Below are positions 41,442 to 51,599 of a stretch of 64,000 nt of DNA, in pieces (position 1 is the stretch's first letter; each line of letters starts with the position of its first letter). The stretch is from positions 24,980,166 to 25,044,165 of the forward strand of contig CAIIXF020000011.1 of assembly GCA_903813345.2 (NCBI GenBank), in the 5' to 3' direction. The translations under genes were made by a program, and so were the position numbers. This DNA is from Owenia fusiformis (lineage: Eukaryota; Annelida; Polychaeta; Sabellida; Oweniidae). Under the pieces are notes generated by a model. It was not told the origin of the DNA, searched no databases, and was given only the letters and a program-made list of their open reading frames with translations.

Positions 41442-42030
41442 TAGTCCATGGTATGAAATATCTAGGACGCCTAATAAAGGAGATGGTAGCACACTATAGC
41501 GCAGCGATATTTGACCTAACATTAACATACCTACATATGTTCCCTAATAATTTTTATTATAACCATTTAATATACTTCCGGCTTTTAGGGTGAATTATGC
41601 CTGCCATTAACAGAGGTCAAAAAATTACCAAAAAATAAAATCCCAATTTTTCACAGTTTAGAGAACACAATGCAACAGCAAATAATACAAAAAATATTTT
41701 AAATATATGATCTAGGTTTCTAAACTATACGAGGTTATTTTTCTTATCAATACCAAAACATTATGTAATCAGTGCATCGACGTTTTGTATTGTTTCTCAG
41801 GTATTAATAAGATTAATGCTAGAAATTAATCACTTTTATATTAGAATGACAAATGCTTAAATTATGTTAGATTTTCACAAAATGGGTCTCAATACGTTTT
41901 GAGATATTGACTTTTATTCAGCGGTGAACATTAAAAATAAAGGAGAGCCTATTGCTCTTCCTTGACTAATTGGGACTACAGCTGGAAATTATATTTCTCG
42001 TAGTAAGATATAGCTCAGTTGCTTATAAAA
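41442..42030. repeat. Left arm of a widely spaced inverted repeat (partner 55440-56018)
   Basis: Starts TAGTCCATGGTATGAAAT and includes GCACACTATAGCGCAGCGAT, CATATGTTCCCTAAT, TACTTCCGGCTTTTAGG and TTCCTTGACTAATTGGGACT. All of these recur inverted at 55440-56018. Confidence 0.9.
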
Positions 42031-43264
42031 GAACACCAAGACTTGGTCGAAATCCTTAATAATTGAGAAAAATGGTTATCATTATCTTCCTAAAATCTGC
42101 TTATATCCAGCGGTAAGGTCAAAGAAGAAGCAACCATCAAAAAACTTGATGATAGCCAGCAGTAACGTCGAGGAAGAATTGTAAGGCGTTCGATTGCATA
42201 TAACTCTAATTGATTATTAGACATACCATTGGAATATATGAACATTCCAATACTTTTGTGCCAAGACCAGCGGGGTGTTATTCAAAACTAGTAACCCTGC
42301 TCTGAGGTCTATATTACGATTCAAACATGAAAACTCACCAAATTGTTTCGAATATACATCATGGTCCGCCATTACTACGGCACACCGTTATGACGTCACA
42401 CATTACACGTATTAACTGGGTTATTGATCTCGAATATAACCCAGCTGAGGCACTGACTTTGTTTACAGTTTATAGAAGGCGTGAATACAGTCATGTTCGA
42501 ATTCTTTTTCCTGCTCATGTTATCTTGTCACTCCATCATCTGTTCCTATTATGCATCAAATTATGTAACACAAAAGCATAAGGTAACATCATTTGATCAT
42601 TAAATATAACTACTGTTATCCAGTATGCATTTCCCATCATGATCTTAAACATTCGTGGTGCATCTTGGCCGGAGATTCAAAGACCGGACAAAACCACTGC
42701 TGTCCACCTCTCAGATTGCTGATAACATTGGCTTGCAACTGAGTCTCATTTGTATGTTGAACTTCTTACAAACATCGGTTTCATCTATTCATTAATGTAG
42801 AAGTCTAACGAGATTTTATCAGGAAAATAGGGCCATAGTACAAAAAGGTTAATTGTCAAGACATTACAATAACAAATATAGTTTCAAATGGTTATATTTT
42901 AGCAATTTATCACATTTTAATGATTTTTAGAGCTGCTCCGCATACCTCTCACCTCCGTAACCATGACAACCATAACTGAAACATGTTTGAATGATATGGG
43001 ATGTAAGTTAACAGATAAGTCACTCGCAAGACGACGTGTGCGCTAAATAGACTCCTTAAATTGTCACAGAAAACGCGCAATTGTACACTTTTGAAGATAT
43101 TCGTCATACCTTGATTGCTCGCAACATGTTTTGCCTTTACCCGAAGTGATAAATGTTGCTTGCATATCTTAGTCATTTCAAGTAACAGAATACTTTTATT
43201 TGTCCATCGATTCAAATGAAAATGATTGCATCCATTGCAATCTTTAATAGTTCACATGCAATAT

Positions 43265-43517
43265 GAGTAACCTGCCCGTAGCCAGCTTTTGCTTTGGGGG
43301 AGGGGGGCTCGAACTCCTCTCCCTGCCCACACATACACAATTTTCCATGCAAAACAAATACAACGGGCAACCCTGAAAAAAACAATGCCCCATACTTCCA
43401 GTCTACTATCAAAATTGCCCAATTTATATGGAGAGAAGCATATTTTGGGCCCAACATTAGAAATAGAAAGAACATCCTTCAAGATTGCACGAGCCTCACC
43501 CCTAACCTGGCTACGGA
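43265..43517. repeat. MITE with CCCGTAGCCAG / CTGGCTACGG ends
   Basis: The terminal inverted words are CCGTAGCCAG (43275) and CTGGCTACGG (about 43517). Contains a G-run and GGCTCGAACTCCTC. Open frames on both strands here are incidental. Confidence 0.65.
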
Positions 43518-43611
43518 CAAAAATGTGCTCCAAATTTGAACTTCAATCCTACTAGGAACGTTTTTACAACGAGTACTGATATCGTATTGAGAACAACGTA
43601 GAACTAATGGT

Positions 43612-44578
43612 CCTTTTCTAGCTTTAAAATCTTGTTAAGTCTCGTTTTTAATGATATTTTAGGAGATCTGCATTTTTAACCACTAAAGACTAAAATTTTC
43701 CTCCACTTGATGGCATATTTGAATTCTCTGTGTAATTTTCTACCAAAACAACTTTGATTTGCACTGTTATTTACTTTTATTCAAATTCTAATGATTTTCT
43801 AGTTGTCTAAAAAGGTCGGGCTAAATCCCCATTGACACAATGTTGAAAAACCTTTAAAAGTCCATATACTCTTACAAGGATCACAATTTTAATGTGAAAT
43901 CACAATCCACATGTCAATAAGGGGCTTTGTATAAAAAACCTCCTACCTCATACCCACCTACCCACGTACGTTGGACATAATACAGTCTTTGAAGGGTTCA
44001 ATTTTAAAGATCTTAGTCTATTAAATCTTAGTTTATGATGAATTATAGAAGCATTTGTAACGACGCTTGATAGCCAGTTGCTACTACATCCAAGCTGGGT
44101 TCGATTCCCACTCGGAGCATCGAATTTAGCACAATTTCTTTCAATTTCTTTATCTGGCTTGTTGGACCTATGCTCGCGGTCGTTAGTTATTTATTCCCCT
44201 GGGGCGCCCTCGGGTCATTACACATTAAAATGCATCCACATGCCTTTATTTATGGATCTGTCATCTGTCTTGTCATAAAACAAAGCCGGAATTGTAGAAA
44301 TGTCAATACTTTGAGCTATTTTGAGATTTAATAATCATTAAAATTGAACCCTTCAATGACTGTATCATGTTCCACGTAGGTGGGTAGGTGGGTATGAGGT
44401 AGGAGGTTTTTTATACAAAGCCTCAATAGGGTCATATAGTCACATTCCAATGGGGTTTGAAGTTGATCCCCAAAAAATTACTTCTTAAATCAAGAAATTA
44501 AGTGACTCTGGCAATACATTTACATGTATTCTATACCAATACCCATGATGCCATCTATTTTCCACTTATATGGAAAAG
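43612..44578. mobile_element. Hairpin insertion with a SINE nested inside
   Basis: CCTCCTACCTCATACCCACC in the left arm (about 43945) mirrors GGTGGGTATGAGGTAGGAGG in the right arm (about 44390). TTGAAGGGTTCAATTTTAA also mirrors TTAAAATTGAACCCTTCAA. The arms flank a tRNA-like SINE. Confidence 0.8.
44050..44290 (+). mobile_element. tRNA-derived SINE
   Basis: GATAGCCAGTTGCTAC resembles an A box. GGGTTCGATTCCCACTC is a good B box with a T-arm-like stem. A body word TTATTCCCCTGGGGCGCCCT, followed by CGGGT, is shared with 47645. The acceptor stem does not close, so it is not a functional tRNA. Confidence 0.6.
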
Positions 44579-45029
44579 GTCAATTGCAAACAGGTTTAAA
44601 TTGATCAACGTAAATTGATCAAGACGTATTAAGACTGCTTATGAACGAGTTAACAAAAATATGGCTATCACATCAAATTGATTGCCACTGCGTTCTTCAC
44701 AAAATTGCCGAACAGGTCTTAAACTGTGTGCGATCGGAATGAACGTAGCTGCAATTTTCTAAGGTCTGTTAACGAACTTCATGAACGTACTCGGACAGGA
44801 AGGTAATTTTAGAATTTTGAATCATTTTAGAATTAGATGGCCAATATACCGTTCTGTAATCAGATCGTGTGACAACGTCCTTCAAGTAGCTTATTATTTT
44901 AGACATAATTCCCGACCACAGTCAGGTTAAGCCAGTGTTACGCCTTTTTCGTAGGACTGGAAAGAACGGTTGAAATCTAGCTTGGTGTGGTAGGGTGATT
45001 CTTTGTACGAGGCGAATAAGTAACATAAA

Positions 45030-45530
45030 TACGATATATATATATATGTATTGTTCAATTGTCAAGATAATAGCTTGATACGGAGCTTTGATAAAAGCAA
45101 ATAACAATTCGCCACCAGAAGTTGAATAACTGGATAAGGTCTTTGCTGAAGGCACTGGTCATCGAATGGTACCCTAAAGTATGGCATGGAGGAGAAGCAA
45201 GTGAAACAATACGTATGACCATGTATTGTGCAATCTTTACGTTTCAAAATGAATAAAATAAAAAGCTCCAGAGTGGATTTAAAAGCATTTGGGTTGCACA
45301 TCATGAAACAAAAACTGCAAAGTGAACATATCATTAAGCAAAGTGGACGTCATACGAGGTTAGGGTAACACATTATGTACTGTTCGATGACCAATGCCTT
45401 CAGCAAAGATCTTTAGTTATTCTTTAGTTATTCAACTGGTGGCGAAAGGTTATTTGCTTTCATCAAAGCTCCATATCAAGATTTTACCTTGAAAACTGAA
45501 CAATAAACTAAAGTACAAGTACATTTGTAA
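45030..45530. repeat. Hairpin MITE
   Basis: GCACTGGTCATCGAATGGTA near 45150 mirrors GTTCGATGACCAATGCC near 45385, and GCTTGATACGGAGCTTTGAT mirrors ATCAAAGCTCCATATCAAG. Short AT microsatellite ATATATATATAT at about 45036. Weak minus-strand open frames are not supported as genes. Confidence 0.8.
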
Positions 45531-46184
45531 CTCAATCATTTCATGAAAAAAAACATTTGTGCACCATCTTCAGAGAAGATTGGGAACCAATTGATCAAGT
45601 TTTCAAGAGTAACAAGGATTGAAGCCGAGGTATGTGCAGCACGGTCAATTTTGGCTTTGAGCATAAAACATGGAAATTGGCCAATCTGAGAGGAAAAAAC
45701 AAGGAAAATTTTCTAAAAAAGTACCCTTTTTAAGTCAAAAATCAGTTTTTTTTACAGAAAACTGTATTAAATTTGTTAAATCAGTTGCTGAGGCCTGGAA
45801 CAAATCATTAGAACAGTTGACTTTTTAGTCATTTATTAGTCTCAGAGGAATTAAACATGGAAACCTTCAATCTTGAGAGGAAATTGACAAGGAAAAAATG
45901 CTCAAAATGGGTGTCTTTGGGGCGGCACATAGGTATTTAGAAGTATATTGCAGTGAAACCCCCGGGGATTGACGTCATATTGAAATTAAATTATCCGGAT
46001 TATGAGTTTTGACTCATGTTTTTGATTTTGATCAGGGAGATTACTAGTTTCACATGTGCAAATATTTAGAAGCAGAGGTAAGAGGGTTATGGAGATATCA
46101 GGTGCTGAAGTACGGCCAATTTTTATGCCCACCCGGTATGACGTTATAAAGTATACCATGTCATAGTAAAAGGGTACTCTTGGA
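45531..46184. other. Intergenic, nothing recognised
   Basis: AT-rich sequence without a coding or repeat signal that I can support. Confidence 0.4.
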
Positions 46185-47230
46185 ATGATAAATTCACACC
46201 CGGTGATCGTGAATATGGGACGGAGGGGGGGGGGAGCAGGCAATTTCTGCTAGGAAATTCAACAAATCTGGAAGATTTATTTTTTCAAGAAAAAGTTTAC
46301 TATTGAATTGCTAAATGGATAGGCACACGGTATGGTAGAATATGTTAGGTTTTCTGGGATTTTTTCTGAAACGATACGCATCTAAGGTATGAGATCTATT
46401 AAAAAGGCGCAAGGCCATCAACAGGCACAAATCAACGTTTTTGCTATAAATCAAGCAACAATGGTCTGGACGACCTGTAATAAATACTTGTAAGTGATGT
46501 TATCATAACTAAATTAATGTCTTTGCTGAATTTATAAAATAAGTTTCCATATGTGAAATAAAAAATAATCGAAAATAATGAATTTGGGACGGGGGGGGGA
46601 GGTGACGGAGGGGGGGGAGCAATATGTATATAAGACATGATTAGAGATGTTTCGCGACTTTTAGTCCTTTTACTCCAAATGTCCCCATTTTTCGGTCTCC
46701 AGGGGTATATCATCCAGTTTCTTACTAAGTTAATGAGTTAATTTTTCAAATACAAGAATTCGTGTGAAGTTGTTTCAATTTATAGAATTATTACTCCCCC
46801 CCCCCTCCGTCCCCTCCCCCCCCCCCTCCGTCCCATTTTAATTATTTTCGATTATTTTTTATTTTACGTATGGAAACTTGTTTTATAAATTCAGCAATGA
46901 CATTAATTTAGTTATGATAACATCACTTACAAGTATTTATTACAGGTCGTGTAGTCCATTGTTGCTTGATTTATAGCAAAAACTTTGACTTTTGCACGTT
47001 GGTTGCGTTGCGCCTTTTTTAATAGATCTTATATCTTAAAAGAGTATCGGTTGAAAAATAATCCTAGAATACCTTACATATTTTATCATACCGTGCGCTT
47101 ATTCAATTTGCAATTCAATCGTAAACTCTGTCTTGAAAAAATAATTTTACCAGATTTTTTGAATTTTCTAGCGGAAATTGCCTGCTCCCCCCCCCCTCCG
47201 TCCCATTTTCACGATCACCGGGTGTGAGTC
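46185..47230. mobile_element. 1.05 kb foldback element with G/C-run arms
   Basis: TTCACACCCGGTGATCGTGA at the left is mirrored by TCACGATCACCGGGTGTGA at the right. Long arms (ACGGAGGGGGGGGGGAGCAG against CTGCTCCCCCCCCCCTCCGT) run to a centre near 46705. A second G-run pair flanks the centre. Confidence 0.9.
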
Positions 47231-47644
47231 TAATATAAATGTATCCTCCAAAACAGATGTATTTGAGGATTCACGATTATTAGACACCATTAATGCAAAT
47301 GTGATTCTTTTTCACATCTGACTTGTTAAGTGCTATTTTATGTCACAAGAAAATGATTGTGTGATGACCAATGTGTGATGACTTAGTGATAGCTTACAAC
47401 CGATGCAATCTCTTTGACTGAAGTTTCCCGACGACATTCGACGCCTTTTACCTTAGTTGTGAAACTTTTATCAATTATAATAAATTTTAGGAAGGTCATA
47501 GAGAGAACGTACTAGATATTCTAAGATGAAAATGGTCATTTGTTTTTAAAAACTATTTTATACTTCAATCAGGAAAATTCAAACTTAACAGTATTACGTT
47601 AAGTGTAATTTTACAATTTTAATTACAATGCATCGTATAAAATA

Positions 47645-47835
47645 TTTTATTCCCCTGGGGCGCCCTCGGGTTATTCTCTAATAATGAATCCATATAACCT
47701 GACTGTTAATTTAATAAATGCTATATTGTATGTTAAACATGGAACTTATACACCCCTCGGGGAGTCTTTTCATGTCAATGTAAAACACTGTATTTGAAAC
47801 ATTTGAAATAAAGTGAATTGAATTGAAATTGAATC
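47645..47835 (+). mobile_element. SINE 3' part with AATTG-type tail
   Basis: Shares TATTCCCCTGGGGCGCCCTC with the SINE at 44050-44290. It continues through CACCCCTCGGGGAGTC and AACACTGTATTTGAAACA and ends AATAAAGTGAATTGAATTGA, a short tandem tail typical of SINEs mobilised by a LINE. Confidence 0.65.
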
Positions 47836-48045
47836 CACCTCTTGAGCTAGATAACTTTTTGGATAAATTTTATCCGAATTCCAATGCAAATTGGATAAAT
47901 CTTGGGGATTCCCCCTCATAATCCTCGGATCGTACGAATTCACGAAATATTTATCAGATTAGTAATCCAAGATTTATCCCAAAAGATAAAATTTATCCGG
48001 ATTAGATTGGGGATCGTACGAATTCACGGCCCCTGGATTACGCCA
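47836..48045. repeat. ATTTATCC-rich small inverted/direct repeat
   Basis: GGATAAATTTTATCCGA and AAAATTTATCCGGATTAGAT are near-inverse, and GGATCGTACGAATTCACG occurs twice (about 47929 and 48012). Confidence 0.65.
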
Positions 48046-50471
48046 CAAAATGTGTAACAATGCGTGCGCGACCTTTTTGCGACACGTCTGTAAATTAAGT
48101 CGACAAAATGACGTCATTTATATTATGGACGCCGGTTGACAGACATTATAATACATTTGAGCTTATGATATACCAAATTCAAGAAAAGTAAATTCCCTAT
48201 CCACTGGTATGGTATATAATATGACATGTTCTCATCAAGAAAATCAATATTTATCTTTGAAATACGAGTGTCCAATTTTTGGACCACTCTGTACTAAGCG
48301 TGACTACCTAACTAACCGAGATACTGAACAGAACTGCGAAAGTGCGTTAATAGAAAATAATCATATTCGGTTCCAAAAATATGTTATCGGGGTTGATATT
48401 ATTGATAACAATTGATATTATTAAACGACAAATTAAATACATCGGACATTTAGAGTTGAGCAAAGAACAACACATCTACAGTGTTTATATGGTTAAAACA
48501 ACTCAAAAATATACTGTACCATATTCAAATAAAAATGTCTGAAGAACTTAGACTTAAAAAAAGCTAACATATAATAGCAAAGAGTGCTAATGAGCTTGCT
48601 ATTAAAGTCAAAAAGAAAATAATAGAGAGATACCGAGTATATTGGAAGAATCTTATTTGTAGGAATGAGGGAAAGCTTAGAAAGCTCGGTTATAAGAACT
48701 CTGTGTTATAGCATGACGGTTACGTCAAGGCAATTTGCAAAATTTTGCGGTAACGATAACAAAAAAAGGTGGATGGGAAAGGCAGCATGTCCTCTTTCTC
48801 GCCTGTAGGCAATATTCACAGATAAGATTTCCTTTTAAACTAGTTCCATTCGGTGACGTATATATGGATGGTTATAAAGACTGGGTCAAATCTGCCAGGT
48901 GGTCTACAAGAAACAGAATATAAGCTGTAAACCTACCGACTGAGATATCCAAGTTCATAATTTTTGGTCCATTCTCGTGTTTTCTCAGTACATGTGCCTC
49001 AGAGCCACTCAAAATATAACTGTAAGTAAACTGTGTATAAACAAGGCACAAAATGACAAATCCAGAACAGGAACGTGGTGTATATCGTAAATAATAAGGT
49101 TTCAAACGCAATGTCGTTAGACGACTACATATGACTTCTATCGAATTCTATGGACGGTAACGTATTGTATTAGTTGTACATTAGATATTTACCGGACGGT
49201 TACGTGCCTGTACATCTGTCAAGTCAAAGTTGCTAGATCTGATAGCTTCTTTCCATGTTATTGTTATAATGGGTAAAAATGGAATATTGAATTTCCTATA
49301 TTTGTTTTCAGGACTCGCAAAAGACGCTCTTGTTACAGCCTCTATAGGGCAAGAAAAAAAACCGTCGCTTGCTTTATTTATCAAACCAATGAAAGTGTAA
49401 AATATAGCAATGAAGAGGCAAAAGACGATTAAGGATCAAGTACTGATGAAGATGACAAAATTAATGACAATGAATCGGGTTTTCATATTTGAATCAGGTT
49501 CGTGTAATCGTCCATCAATTTTTTATGTTACCGCAAATTCAAAATACATTATTATGGCTTGCGTAGAACATATAAGGTGGTTTCCAATGCTCAATTGGCT
49601 TTGTATGATCGTATTTAGGTTACATCTATATACCCCAAGGTTTTTAGGCAATGTAGACTATGCCCTAACGACAAAAATAAACAAATTACTAAATTTTGAG
49701 TAGTTTTGAATTTCAAACTCGACAGTTTTTTTCTTATTTCATGTTATCCCCAGGCATCAATTTGCAAAGACTACGTTCAAAATATGCATTACTGAATGCA
49801 TCACCGAATGCGACGCTTACATAAATTGTTCATCCTTTCATCGATACACAGTAGTAGAAAATAATGCACCAACCTTAGTTTTCTCTTCCATCGCGGCCAT
49901 TTTATTGGATAAATCAGTGAACGTAGCCGTCCAACCTCGTTTTCAGAGGTGGCGTAACCGTCGTGCTATAACACCGTGAAGAATATGAAACACATTTTTT
50001 TATTCAAATGTAAACAATTGGAGGATATCAGAAAATCTCACATTGAAAAACTTGAAAACATGTGCAGTACAAAACATAAATGACCATCAAAAGACAATTT
50101 TTCTATTGACGAGTGAGGGGAAAATATTAAAAGAATCGGCTAACATGATGTTATCCAATGATCGGTAGAGTCAGGATTCTTATATCAAAGTAACATTATA
50201 CGTACATGTCTTATTTTCTTAATATTGATTGTTTTACTGTAATTGAAAATTGTAATTGTTTGATGTTTGTTGACCCTAAAAGAGCATCAGTTCAAATAAA
50301 ATCCTATTATATTCAGTATTCCTGAGTTATACCATGGACTATCTATAGCGCTATTGTCGTGCTGATCAACTAAACATGTAAACACAGTACATATAGACAG
50401 TTAAATCTTTTATCTGTGAACAGTGATATGATTCATATTAATCATGAAGAACAAAGTGTAGTTATCATTTT
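48046..50471. other. Intergenic or upstream-intron DNA of the F5/8 C gene
   Basis: Several open frames of 60-97 codons exist on both strands but none is recognised. The minus-strand frame starting at 49111 has a hydrophobic N-terminus (GFVILCLVYTQFTYS) that could be a signal-peptide exon. A plus-strand frame after CCCCAG at 49755 reads CITECITECDAYINCSSF, PAN/Apple-like in Cys spacing. Neither could be confirmed. Confidence 0.3.
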
Positions 50472-50602
50472 AAGGCTCAGTCACATTTGCGTTACGGCGG
50501 CCGTAAGGCGGCTATATTTTATGTTGTATTTCTCTCGATTTAGGGAAGCTAGGGCCGTCGTTCGGATACCAAAGATCAAATGTGATTGAGGGTTTAGAAA
50601 TG
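50472..50602. repeat. Small MITE with GGCTCAGTCACATTTG ends
   Basis: AAGGCTCAGTCACATTTGCG on the left and CAAATGTGATTGAGGGTTT on the right are imperfect inverses. The core CGGCGGCCGTAAGGCGGC includes a short palindrome. About 65 bases before the F5/8 C exon. Confidence 0.7.
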
Positions 50603-50667
50603 AACATGCTGCTTTTGTAGTTTAAATTTATTCTTCAGGTCTCTTTTCTTTATACTTGTATATATAG

Positions 50668-51149
50668 TTCACTTATTGGAGGATGGAACCCATCCACGGC
50701 GGATGAAAACCAATGGATACAAGCAGACCTAGGAGAACTAATGCTGGTCAATGGTGTCGTTACACAGAGAAGATGGTACGATGGTAATAGGCATTGGGTG
50801 ACGTCCTTCAAAATTTCCTACAGCATATGTGGCAGCACATATGACTTTATTGAGAATGGAAATCAGGTGATTACGAGTACATTGCTTATTTTACCACCTA
50901 GATATTTTGGTTTTGTTAATCTATTAAAATGACAAAAACAAACATACTTTAAATTCAAGGGCCACAAAAAAAGAAATTCAGTTATTCTAATTGTTTTTTC
51001 AGGACTTCGAAGGCAATAGTGACTCGGAAACAAAAGTGTCCAACATGTTTAAAGCTGTACAGGCAAGGTTCATCAAGATTATCCCCACGGCTTGGCGTAA
51101 CTATATTTCTTTGAGATTCGATGTCATAGGATGCAGTATCACACAATAA
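50668..51149 (+). CDS. F5/8 type C (discoidin) domain protein, last two exons
   Basis: Exon A (50668-50866, acceptor TATATAG|, donor AATCAG|GTGATT) reads GGWNPSTADENQWIQADLG, VVTQRRW and WVTSFKISYS. Exon B (51003-51149) reads DFEGNSDSETKVSNMF, VQARFIKIIP and LRFDVIGC, followed by SITQ and TAA. These are the middle and end of a discoidin domain (W.QVDLG, V.GV.TQGR, GN.D....V...F, ARFIRI.P, LR.E..GC). The domain ends at the stop, so this is the C-terminus of an extracellular adhesion or lectin-like protein. The first third of the domain and everything upstream were not found. The exon A start is set by phase and the preceding AG. Exon B uses GAC immediately after TTTTTTCAG. Confidence 0.88.
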
Positions 51150-51599
51150 TCAACTATATATATTTCACTGGCCATCTGACGATCTACGAAACTCACTTCA
51201 AAAAATCAAATGCGGACTGACGGCGTATTCTACTATGTTTGGATCTAAGATTTTCAGTATAGATAAAGTCTTTTATGATCTTTCGAATGAGGTAAGTCTC
51301 TAGTTCGAAAGACAATCGTATCAACTTGAACAAAAGTTGAGTTTTGACGAAAAATTCTAACATGCGCAGAAGTCCCATTTTCGTTGTACCATATTGACTG
51401 TTAAAAAATCATTTATATAGATAAACCCACTTTTTATCCAATTATGACTGTAAAAAACGTTTCCCTTGTTGCTCACTAATTATTCATTAAGCCAACATAT
51501 TTCACCAAAGAGATTTTGTTTGTTTAATTTGTCAATTTTACATCTATTGAATGCACTAAAATATCTTTAAAGAATTTAGGCATATTTATCTTTATTTCT

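Larger units (their letters stand above)
43545..44990. mobile_element. Truncated copy of the 4680-19214 element's right end
   Basis: It aligns with 18658-19214: CCTACTAGGAACGTTTTTAC, GCTTATGAACGAGTTA, CGTTCTTCA, TTTCGTAGGACTGGAAAGAA and finally TTGGTGTGGTAGGG. It is split by a ~970-bp insertion (43612-44578). More diverged than the intron copy, with many point changes and a mutated tip. Confidence 0.85.

Noticed and set aside
43252-43555. Overlapping 80-93 codon frames on both strands
   Set aside because: They coincide with a MITE; open frames on both strands with no homology.
44071-44125. Possible tRNA gene (GGGTTCGATTCCCACTC)
   Set aside because: A T-arm and a weak A box are present, but no acceptor stem closes; it fits a SINE head.
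48872-49384. Minus-strand frames with a signal-peptide-like start (49111) and a 67-codon frame (49384)
   Set aside because: No domain recognised and no joining exon found; kept only as a note in the intergenic entry.
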